A stretch of DNA of 64,000 nt from Streptomyces uncialis (GTDB lineage: Bacteria; Actinomycetota; Actinomycetes; Streptomycetales; Streptomycetaceae). Of this stretch, positions 16,405-23,652 are shown piece by piece. Under the pieces are notes generated by a model that saw nothing but the letters and a program-made list of their open reading frames with translations, was not told the DNA's origin and searched no databases. Each line of letters begins with the position of its first letter. Within the stretch, counting starts at the first letter, position 1. A program made the translations under genes and the position numbers. The DNA is taken from the NCBI RefSeq assembly GCF_036250755.1, contig NZ_CP109583.1:6549501-6613500 (forward strand). Reading direction: 5' to 3'.

Positions 16405-16734
16405 GTGACCAAGCGGAGATACACCTGCGGACTCGACGCCGCCATCGCCGTGATGGGAGGCAAGTGGAAGGGCCTCATCCTGTTCTCGCTCGGTGACGGG
16501 CCGCTGCGTTTCGGGGAGCTGGGGCGCACGGTGTCCGGTATCAGCGAACGGATACTGATCCTCCAGCTCAGGGAGATGGAGGCCAGCGGACTGGTGCACC
16601 GCGAGGTCCACCCCCAGGTGCCGCCCAAGGTGGAGTACTCCCTGACCGCGTTCGGCCGCTCCCTCAACGACGCGCTCGCCCCGCTCGGCGAATGGGGCGA
16701 GGAGCACCTGGAACGCATCGAGGCCATCCCCTGA
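16405..16734 (+). CDS. HxlR family winged-helix regulator
   Basis: The protein has 109 residues. Typical HxlR features are CGLDAAIAVMGGKWKGLILF at the N terminus (the Cys is conserved in redox- or electrophile-sensing members), the recognition segment RFGELGRTVSGISERILILQLREME, and the wing HREVHPQVPPKVEYSLT. The GTG start has AGGAGGAAC 8 nt upstream. It is divergent from the imine-reductase-like gene, its probable target. The inducer is unknown. Confidence 0.9.
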   Translation: MTKRRYTCGLDAAIAVMGGKWKGLILFSLGDGPLRFGELGRTVSGISERILILQLREMEASGLVHREVHPQVPPKVEYSLTAFGRSLNDALAPLGEWGEEHLERIEAIP

Positions 16735-16800
16735 GCGGATCGGCCGGAAAGAACCGGTGCATGCTGCACTTATGGGGCGGGTGCGTTGCTACCATCCGCT

Positions 16801-18168
16801 GTGACCAGTGCGAAGTCCGGTAGTCCGGAGAGCGGTACGGGGGGTGACCGCGACAGCGGTGGCCCTATAGGTCCCCCGGGCCCCGCCAGTCCCGCAGGCC
16901 CCGCGAATCCCGCCGGTCCCGCAGGTCCGGTCGTGCGGCGGCGGGTGCTCGCGGATCTGACGCCGCTGCGGACCTCCCTCGACTTCCGGCGGCTGTGGAT
17001 CGGCAGCACGGTCTCCTGGGTGGGCCAGGGAATGACCTCCCTCGCCGTCTCGCTCCAGGTCTACGACCTCACCGGTTCCAGCTTCTCCGTCGGCCTCGTC
17101 GGACTCTTCTCGCTGATCCCGCTCGTGGTGTTCGGACTGTACGGGGGCGCCGTCGCGGACACCGTCGACCGCCGCAAGCTGGGTCTGTGGTCGTCCGCCG
17201 GGGCCTGGGTGCTGTCCCTCGCGCTCGCCGCCGCCGCGTTCGCCGGGTACGCCGATGTCCGGTTCCTGTACGCGATCGTCGCGCTCCAGTCGGTGTGCGG
17301 GGCGCTCAACGGGCCCGCCCGGTCCGCGATGATCCCCCGGCTGCTGCCGCCCGAACAGCTGCCCGCCGCCAACGCGCTGGGGTCCATGACCACCACGTCC
17401 GGGCTGATGCTCGGGCCGATGCTGGGCGGCCTCATCGTCGGGGCGTGGGGCTACCAGGCCGCGTACACCGTCGACGCCCTCACCTTCTCCGCCGCCCTGT
17501 ACGCCATGTGGCGGCTGCCCTCGATGCGGCCCACGGGCGCGGCGGAACGGGGCGGCCGGGCCTCCGTCCTGGACGGGCTGCGGTTCCTCGCCACCCGGCC
17601 CAACATCCGGATGACGTTCTTCACCGACCTGTGCGCGATGGTCCTCGCCCACCCCCGCGCGCTGTTCCCCGCCGTCGCGGTGCTCTGGTACGGCGGGGAC
17701 GCCACCACCACCGGACTGCTGGTCGCGGCCCCCGCCGTGGGCGCGCTGCTCGGCGGGGTGTTCTCCGGCTGGCTGGGGCGGATACGGCGGCACGGGCTCG
17801 CGATACTGCTCGCCGTGGGGTCCTGGGGCGCCGCCGTCACCGTCTTCGGGCTGACCCGCAACCTCTGGCTCGGGATGCTGTTCCTCGCGCTCGCGGGTGC
17901 CGCCGACACCACGTCCATGGTGTTCCGCTCGACGATGCTCCAGTCGGCGACGCCCGACGAGATGCGGGGGCGCCTCCAAGGGGTGTTCATCGTGGTCGTC
18001 GCGGGCGGTCCCCGGCTCGGTGACTTCCTCGCGGGCGCGGTGGGCGACCTGACCTCGCCCGAGGTCGCGGTGGTCGGGGGCGGGATCGCGTGCGTGGTCG
18101 CTGTGGCGGTGCTGGGGGCGGTGTGGCGTGACTTCGCCCGCTACGACGCGCGGTCGCCCGTGCCGTAG
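16801..18168 (+). CDS. MFS exporter with collagen-like N-terminal tail
   Basis: The protein has ~455 residues. The N-terminal ~45 residues are a Gly-Pro-rich GXY-like run (GPIGPPGPASPAGPANPAG and onward) without membrane segments. Twelve transmembrane helices follow, of MFS_3/EntS-type exporters: TSLDFRRLWIGSTVSWVGQGM, the loop motif GGAVADTVDRRKLG, and LQSVCGALNGPARSAMIPRL. The conserved inter-domain motif RSTMLQSATPDEMRGRLQGVF is present. The GTG at 16801 is chosen, but the start within the low-complexity tail is uncertain. Substrate unknown. It is a single gene. Confidence 0.85.
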   Translation: MTSAKSGSPESGTGGDRDSGGPIGPPGPASPAGPANPAGPAGPVVRRRVLADLTPLRTSLDFRRLWIGSTVSWVGQGMTSLAVSLQVYDLTGSSFSVGLVGLFSLIPLVVFGLYGGAVADTVDRRKLGLWSSAGAWVLSLALAAAAFAGYADVRFLYAIVALQSVCGALNGPARSAMIPRLLPPEQLPAANALGSMTTTSGLMLGPMLGGLIVGAWGYQAAYTVDALTFSAALYAMWRLPSMRPTGAAERGGRASVLDGLRFLATRPNIRMTFFTDLCAMVLAHPRALFPAVAVLWYGGDATTTGLLVAAPAVGALLGGVFSGWLGRIRRHGLAILLAVGSWGAAVTVFGLTRNLWLGMLFLALAGAADTTSMVFRSTMLQSATPDEMRGRLQGVFIVVVAGGPRLGDFLAGAVGDLTSPEVAVVGGGIACVVAVAVLGAVWRDFARYDARSPVP

Positions 18169-18175
18169 GCGTGGG

Positions 18176-18380
18176 CGCCCGGTGCGTAGCGTCCTGGGGT
18201 TCGTCGCTGTTCCTCTGCGGGGTGCTTGTTCCTTGCGGTTCCTGGGGTTCCACACCTGGGCGTGGCTTTTTCCTGTGCGGTCGGGCGGGGGTGCGCAGTT
18301 CCCCGCGCCCCTAGGGTTCCACGGTCACATGTACGTGTTTCCTGTGCGGTCGGGCGGAGGTGCGCTGGGGGCCTCGTCGG
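18176..18380. repeat. Half-copy of the dispersed GGGGCGCGGGGAACTGCGC repeat family
   Basis: A full reverse-oriented core lies at 18293-18311. It is flanked by two related ~65-bp units, each containing TTCCTGTGCGGTCGGGCGG, one before and one after the core. There is no coding potential. The element fills the convergent gap between the MFS and LysR genes. Confidence 0.6.
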
Positions 18381-18397
18381 AGCTTTCGGGGCCGGTC

Positions 18398-19300
18398 TCA
18401 CTGCTGGAGGAAGCCGCTTCCGATTTTCTGGGCGATGCGGGCGAAGGACCGGTTGCGGGGGACGTCGTTGGTCTTCAGCCAGGTCGCGGCCCACTCGATG
18501 GGGGGTGCGTCGCTGAAGGGGACGTAGACGACGTCGGGACGGCTGTAGAAGCGGAGGACCTGGGCTCCGACGATGACCGCGCCCGCGCCGGCCCCCGCCT
18601 GCTGAAGAGCCTCCTGGAACGTGTCCACGCGCGGCCCGCCGACGATGGTCGATCCGGCGGGGGTACGGCGGGGGTGACGGTCGGCGGGCCACGCGCCCGG
18701 CGTGGTGTCGGTCGGCCGCAGCACGACGACGCCGACGAGGTCCTCCATCGTCACGCTCGCCCTGGTCGCGAGCGGATGCCCGGCCGGGACCGCGAGCATG
18801 CGCGCCTCGGAGAACAGCACGGGGCCGACCGTGATGTCGGGCGCGGAGAGCGGCAAGCTGATGACCAGTACGTCGAGGTGTCCGCCGCGCAGTCGCGCCA
18901 AGGCGTCGACGACCTGGACCTCCCGGATATGGACCGGCGCGCCGAGTTCGCCGTCCGTGAATTCCTGTGCGGCCCTGTGCATCACCTGACCGGCGAGCGC
19001 ACCGACGAAACCGACCCGCAGCGAGCTGTCGGAACCACGCGCAGCCTGGGTCGCGCGCGCGAGTCCCGTCTCTATCTGCTCGTAGCCGCTCTGAAGATCG
19101 TCCCGTAGCTGGCGGCCTATCTCCGTGAGTTCGACGGTACGGCTGCTGCGGTCGAAGAGCAGGGTGCCCACCCGCCCTTCGAGCTTCTTGAGGATCTGGC
19201 TCACACGGCCGGTCGTCACGTGCAGCCGCTCCGCGGTGCGACCGAAGTGCAGCTCCTCGGCGAGCGTGAGGAAGACCTGTAGTTCGAGGCGTTCCAGCAT
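18398..19300 (-). CDS. LysR family transcriptional regulator
   Basis: The protein has 300 residues. The N-terminal HTH is LELQVFLTLAEELHFGRTAE followed by RLHVTTGRVSQILKKLEGRV; the C-terminal substrate-binding domain opens LRVGFVGALAGQVMHRA. The start at 19300 has AGAGGAGGACTC directly upstream. It is divergent from the small secreted protein gene 245 bp away, which is its natural candidate target. The effector is unknown. Confidence 0.88.
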   Translation of the reverse strand: MLERLELQVFLTLAEELHFGRTAERLHVTTGRVSQILKKLEGRVGTLLFDRSSRTVELTEIGRQLRDDLQSGYEQIETGLARATQAARGSDSSLRVGFVGALAGQVMHRAAQEFTDGELGAPVHIREVQVVDALARLRGGHLDVLVISLPLSAPDITVGPVLFSEARMLAVPAGHPLATRASVTMEDLVGVVVLRPTDTTPGAWPADRHPRRTPAGSTIVGGPRVDTFQEALQQAGAGAGAVIVGAQVLRFYSRPDVVYVPFSDAPPIEWAATWLKTNDVPRNRSFARIAQKIGSGFLQQ

Positions 19301-19545
19301 GAGTCCTCCTCTTCGAGCGGGGTGACCGCAGAACCGTACGAGGCTAAACGTTCGTTGAGCAATCCTGTCTTGTTCACCCCTTGCGCACCCTGCACGATGA
19401 ACGCAGTCAAGGCGTGCCGATGACGTCCGCGATCGAAAGACGCGCTCGTCACGACGGCTCAAGGTTCTCCGTGAGGTATTCGCGGACAGCCTGCGCCGGG
19501 AAAGCAGGGCGTGCTCATTTCGTATGCCCTCATCTCGAAGGGGAC

Positions 19546-19995
19546 ATGAAGATGAAGTTCAGGACGGCCACGGTACGGGCGCTCGCCGCTTCGGTGTTCG
19601 CTGCGGGAGCGCTCGTCGCGGTCGCGGCCCCTCCGGCCAGCGCGGCGCCCAACGTCACCTTCACGAGCAGGGCCGACCCGCTGGACATGGGTTGGGCGGA
19701 GATCGTGATGTACATCAACGGAGATCGCGCGGGGACCGGGCAGTGGGCGGGTGACCCGGGCGACTTCGGCTCCTCCACGGGAGACACCATCATCGCCCGC
19801 GACTCGGCCTCCGACGGCTACGGCATCCAGGTGACCCTGGACGGTTCCCGGGTGGCGACGACCCGAGGGCACAACGCCCCCTACACCGACAGGGCCAGCG
19901 GGAATCTCCCGGAGGGCAGCAGGCACGACATGGAGGTCTGCGTCGTGAAGGGCAGCTATTCCGCGTGCGGCACGGTCTACGGCGTCAAGGCGTGA
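19546..19995 (+). CDS. Secreted small protein of unknown function
   Basis: The protein has 149 residues with a clear Sec signal peptide (KFRTATVRALAASVFAAGA, then LVAVAAPPASA followed by APNVTF). The mature part is ~115 residues, probably beta-rich, with one Cys pair near the end (MEVCVVKGSYSACGTVYG). No known domain was recognised. The ATG at 19546 has GAAGGGGAC just upstream. It is divergent from the LysR gene and ends ahead of a strong hairpin. Confidence 0.75.
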   Translation: MKMKFRTATVRALAASVFAAGALVAVAAPPASAAPNVTFTSRADPLDMGWAEIVMYINGDRAGTGQWAGDPGDFGSSTGDTIIARDSASDGYGIQVTLDGSRVATTRGHNAPYTDRASGNLPEGSRHDMEVCVVKGSYSACGTVYGVKA

Positions 19996-20054
19996 CCCGG
20001 TCCGGTCCGTCGGAGGCGGGAAGGACACACGGGGTCTGAACCCGCCGCGCGCAC

Positions 20055-20115
20055 CGCGCCGCACACCCCTGGGACCACCGGCGGGGACCGGGGTGTCCCG
20101 GGGGTGTGCGGCGCG
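20055..20115. terminator. Strong bidirectional hairpin
   Basis: A ~21-bp stem pairs CGCGCCGCACACCCCTGGGAC with the right arm at 20095-20115, with one G-T pair and a ~19-nt loop. It lies between the convergent secreted-protein and SARP genes. Confidence 0.75.
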
Positions 20116-20224
20116 TTACGCGTCGTGTTCTCGGGGAAGGTGTCCGCGGGTACGCGTCGTGTACCCGGTCACCGTGTCCGCGGGACGCGCCCGTCAGCGC
20201 GGGCGCGCGGACCCATGCGCGGGG

Positions 20225-23020
20225 TCAGTCCTGCTGACGGGGGCTCCTCAGTTCGGCCAAGCGCTTCCGTACCGTTTCGGCCTCCGGGTCCCACAGGGCG
20301 TCGAACATCGCGGCGGCCCGCCCCCAGACCTCCTCGGCAGCCGCCGGACGGCCGGTCACCAGGTGGGTGTCGCCCAGTCTGACCAGGGTCTCGGCCTCGT
20401 GGTAGCGGTCGGCCGAGGACCGGAACAGCGCGATGGCCTCCTCGTAGCAGGCCACCGCCCGGTCGTAGCGCGCCAGATGGTGATAGGCGAATCCCAGGCT
20501 GTCCAGGGTGGCGGCCTGGCCGTTGCGGTCGCCCGCCTGCCGCTGGCGGTCGAGCGCGCGGGTGCAGTGGTCGATGGCGGCCGGGTGGTCGCCCTCGGCG
20601 GCGTGGAGCCAGCCCATCGCGTTGAGGGTGCGGGCCTCGCCGTCCCGGTTGCCGGAGAGCCCGTACAGCCGCAGCGCCTCGCGCCCGTGCTCCAGCGCCT
20701 CCGCCAGCCGGCCGCCCATGTAGCAGAGCTCGACGTAGTTGTGCAGGGTCTGGGCCTGGCCGTTGTGCTCGCCCAGCCGCTCGTACAGCCCGAGGGCCCG
20801 GCGCAGCAGCCGCTCGGCGGTGTCCAGGGCGCCGAGCCTGGCCTCGGCGCGGGCGAGCAGCCGACAGGCCATGGCCTCGCCCACCTCCTCGCCGGACCGC
20901 TCGGCGGCGGCCAGCGCGGTCTCCTGGACCGCGCGCTGGTCCTGCCACAGCCCGAGGGGCGCCAGATAGGCGGTGAGCGCCCAGGCGAGCTGCCAGCTGT
21001 AGGTCTCGAAGCCGCGCGCCGCGGCCTGCGCCACCGTCCGCAGCAGTACCTGGCGCTCGTCGGCGAACCACCCCAGGGCGGCCTCGGCGTCGCGGGCGCG
21101 GTCGCCGCTGTTCGACGGCAGCGGGGGCACGGGCACGACGGCGGGCCACTGCGGCTGCACGAGCACCGCGGCGGCGTGCGCGCGGTGCAGACAGTGGTCG
21201 TAGAACCGTTCCCGCGCCTGGAGCACACCGGCGGACGGTTCGGTGGTGCGGACCAGCGCGGACGCGTATGTCCGCAGCAGATCGTGGAACAGATAGCGGC
21301 CGGGCCGGTGTTCGGTCAGCAGATGCAGCCGGGTCAGCTCCCGCAGCAGGGGCCTGACGGAGTGCGCCGGGGCACCGGCCAGCGCGGCGGCGGCGTCCAG
21401 GGTCAGATCGGGTCCCGGGTGCAGTCCGAGCAGCCGGAACAGCCGGGCCGCCTCCTCGGTCAGGGCCAGATACGACCAGGACAGCACCCGTTGCGCGTCA
21501 CCGTCCTCCAGTACGTCCAGCAGGGCGCCGCTGGGGCGGAGTTCGGCGGCGAAGGCGTGCAGGGGGAACGCCGGGTGGTTCGCCACGCGGGCGGCGACGA
21601 CGGCGAGGGCGAGGGGCAGCCGTCCGGTCAGGGTCACGATGTCGGCGGCGGCGTCCGGTTCGGCCTCCACCCGCGGGCCCACCCGGCGGGCCAGCATCCG
21701 GGCCGACTCCGTCGCGCTCAGCACATCGAGGGTCAGTGACCGGGCCCCCTCGGACGTCACCAGCCCCGCCAGCCGGTTCCGGCTGGTGACGACCACCACG
21801 CTGTTCCCGGCGCCGGGGAGCAGCGGCCGGACATGGGCGGAGTCGCGGGCGTTGTCCAGCACCACCAGCATCCGGCGGGTGGCCAGCAGACTGCGGAACA
21901 GGCCCGCGCGGGCCTGTGTGCCGGAGGGTATCCGGGCCTGCGGTACGCCGAGCGCCTGGACGAAGCCCTGGAGGGCGTCGGACGCGGACACCACCCCGCT
22001 CTCGTCGTACCCCCGCAGATCCACATGGAGCTGCCCGTCGGGGAACCGGTCGGCGACCCGGTGGGCCCAGTGCAGCGCGAGTGTCGTCTTGCCGACACCG
22101 GCCATCCCCGAGACGGCGGTGATCACGACACCCGGCGTCTCGCCGTCCGCGCGGTGGAGACCGGCGTCGAGCGCGGCGAGGGCCTCCTCCCGGCCGACGA
22201 AGTCGGGGGTGATGAGGGGGAGCTGGCGGGGCCGGGGCGGGGGTGGCGGGGAGTCGCCGATGGTGGCGGTCGACCGCTGCTTGAGGATGTCCGCGTGCAA
22301 GCGCGTCAGCTCGGGGCCGGGTTCCAGACCGGTCTCCCGGACCAGCGTGTCACGCACCTCGCGGTACGCCTCCAGGGCGCCCCCCACATCGCCCACCCGG
22401 TACAGACCGAGCATCAGATGGCCCCAGGCCCGCTGCCGTGACGGATGGGACGCCACCAGTTTCCGCATCCGCAGCACCGCCTGCGACAGATCGCCCTCCG
22501 CGAGCAGCGCCTGGGCGTAGTCCTCCTCGGTGTGGCACCGGCGTTCCTCCAGACCGGTCGCCCAGGACTCCAGGACGTCCGGCAGCACGAGCCCTTCGAG
22601 GACCCGGCCGCGCCAGACGGCGAGCGCCCTCGACAGCTCCTCGCGGGCCAGGGAGGGGTCATCGGCGGCCAGGGCGCGGCGGCCCCGGAACGCGGCCTCG
22701 TCGAAGCGTTCCACGTCCGTCCCGCCCGGTGGGACACGGAGCAGATAGCCGCCACGGGTGTGCGGCATGCCGTCCCAGGAGCCGTCGCCGCCCAGGGCGC
22801 CGCGCAGCCCCCGCGCGTAGGTCCGCAGATTGGCGGCGGCGGACGCCGGCGGGTCCTCGCCCCACAGGGCGGCCACCAGCACACCGGTCGGCACCGTCCG
22901 CGAGGGGCGGCTGAGCAGGGTGGCCAGCAGCAGGCGCTGCTTGATGGAGCCCAGGGCGAGGTGCCGGCCGTCGAGGGTGACCTCCAGGGGGCCGAGGAGA
23001 GCGAAGCGCACCGTCACCAA
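20225..23020 (-). CDS. AfsR-like SARP regulator (BTAD + NB-ARC + TPR)
   Basis: The protein has 931 residues. Residues 1-97 are the OmpR-like winged helix, 104-248 the BTAD domain (FDEAAFRGRRAL, EAYREVRDTLVRETGLEPG), and ~270-560 an NB-ARC-type ATPase with Walker A GMAGVGKTT (305-313) and Walker B RMLVVLDNARD. The C-terminal ~350 residues are TPR repeats (ALGLYERLGEHNGQAQTLHN and similar). This is the AfsR architecture: an ATP-dependent activator of secondary metabolism. No biosynthetic cluster lies beside it. It is divergent from the small secreted protein at 23.15 kb, and three 11-bp direct repeats lie between, so that gene is its likely target. Confidence 0.9.
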   Translation of the reverse strand: MVTVRFALLGPLEVTLDGRHLALGSIKQRLLLATLLSRPSRTVPTGVLVAALWGEDPPASAAANLRTYARGLRGALGGDGSWDGMPHTRGGYLLRVPPGGTDVERFDEAAFRGRRALAADDPSLAREELSRALAVWRGRVLEGLVLPDVLESWATGLEERRCHTEEDYAQALLAEGDLSQAVLRMRKLVASHPSRQRAWGHLMLGLYRVGDVGGALEAYREVRDTLVRETGLEPGPELTRLHADILKQRSTATIGDSPPPPPRPRQLPLITPDFVGREEALAALDAGLHRADGETPGVVITAVSGMAGVGKTTLALHWAHRVADRFPDGQLHVDLRGYDESGVVSASDALQGFVQALGVPQARIPSGTQARAGLFRSLLATRRMLVVLDNARDSAHVRPLLPGAGNSVVVVTSRNRLAGLVTSEGARSLTLDVLSATESARMLARRVGPRVEAEPDAAADIVTLTGRLPLALAVVAARVANHPAFPLHAFAAELRPSGALLDVLEDGDAQRVLSWSYLALTEEAARLFRLLGLHPGPDLTLDAAAALAGAPAHSVRPLLRELTRLHLLTEHRPGRYLFHDLLRTYASALVRTTEPSAGVLQARERFYDHCLHRAHAAAVLVQPQWPAVVPVPPLPSNSGDRARDAEAALGWFADERQVLLRTVAQAAARGFETYSWQLAWALTAYLAPLGLWQDQRAVQETALAAAERSGEEVGEAMACRLLARAEARLGALDTAERLLRRALGLYERLGEHNGQAQTLHNYVELCYMGGRLAEALEHGREALRLYGLSGNRDGEARTLNAMGWLHAAEGDHPAAIDHCTRALDRQRQAGDRNGQAATLDSLGFAYHHLARYDRAVACYEEAIALFRSSADRYHEAETLVRLGDTHLVTGRPAAAEEVWGRAAAMFDALWDPEAETVRKRLAELRSPRQQD

Positions 23021-23066
23021 CCATGTCGCGAGAGCGGGACCCGTGACACGGGCCGTCCGACGCCGA

Positions 23067-23099
23067 GTTGTGCGGACGTCGTGCGCACATTGTGCGCGC
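23067..23099. promoter_or_regulatory. Three 11-bp direct repeats, candidate SARP box
   Basis: GTTGTGCGGAC, GTCGTGCGCAC and ATTGTGCGCGC follow one another without a gap (consensus NTYGTGCGSRC). SARP proteins bind heptamer direct repeats with 11-bp spacing placed about 8 bp ahead of a -10 element. Here CCTAAC begins 6 nt after the last repeat, ~45 bp ahead of the secreted-protein ATG. Confidence 0.55.
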
Positions 23100-23151
23100 G
23101 TCAGCCTAACCTCCGGGCTGTTGTGAACAACCTCCAGGCAAGGAGTACTTG

Positions 23152-23457
23152 ATGCTTACCTCCCGGAAGGCCGCCCAGGCCGCCGTGACCGCGGTCGCTC
23201 TCGTCGGTTCGCTGGCTGTCTCGGCGCCGCCCGCGGCGGCGGCGACCACGGCCCCGTCCTGCATAGGCCGCATGGTCACGGAGACCACCAACGGCTTCGA
23301 CGTCCTGCTCAGCAACAACTGCTCCGGCACCCGTTCGGTGCGGGTCGTGGTGTCCCTGGCCCCGGACAGCCGCTGCTACAAGCTGGCGCGCGGCGCGAGC
23401 GACCTGTACATCTACACCGGGGTCCTCGGAAACTACGACCGTACGGTGAACTGCTGA
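23152..23457 (+). CDS. Secreted four-Cys protein resembling tendamistat-type amylase inhibitors
   Basis: The protein has 101 residues with a signal peptide (KAAQAAVTAVALVGSLAVSA, then PPAAAATT). The mature ~68 residues carry four Cys (PSCIGR, NNCSG, SRCYKL, TVNC) at spacings close to tendamistat, and share the local patterns APSC, NxC, V(R/K)VV and CY. The Trp-Arg-Tyr triplet that tendamistat inserts into alpha-amylase is absent, so the target may differ. The ATG at 23152 has AAGGAG 7 nt upstream. It is divergent from the SARP gene with SARP-box-like repeats between. Assignment to the inhibitor fold is inference. Confidence 0.6.
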   Translation: MLTSRKAAQAAVTAVALVGSLAVSAPPAAAATTAPSCIGRMVTETTNGFDVLLSNNCSGTRSVRVVVSLAPDSRCYKLARGASDLYIYTGVLGNYDRTVNC

Positions 23458-23582
23458 CGGACCGCACGGACCGCACGGACCGCACGGACCGCCGAAGCGT
23501 CGGCCGCGGGGGTGCCTGACGACGTCGGACGGCCCGTACCACGCCCCGGTCGGCGGCACACCGGGTGAGGGCGGGGTGGACC

Positions 23583-23619
23583 CCGGGGCGGACATGGGGC
23601 GTGCGGGCGTCCGCCCCGG
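23583..23619. terminator. Hairpin between convergent genes
   Basis: A perfect 11-bp stem (CCGGGGCGGAC with GTCCGCCCCGG) around a 15-nt loop. It lies between the secreted protein and the end of the SAV_2336-type gene. Just before it, a 9-bp unit GGACCGCAC is repeated about four times from 23459. Confidence 0.65.
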
Positions 23620-23652
23620 AGCCCCGTGACCGGTCCGTGTGACCCGGCCCGG

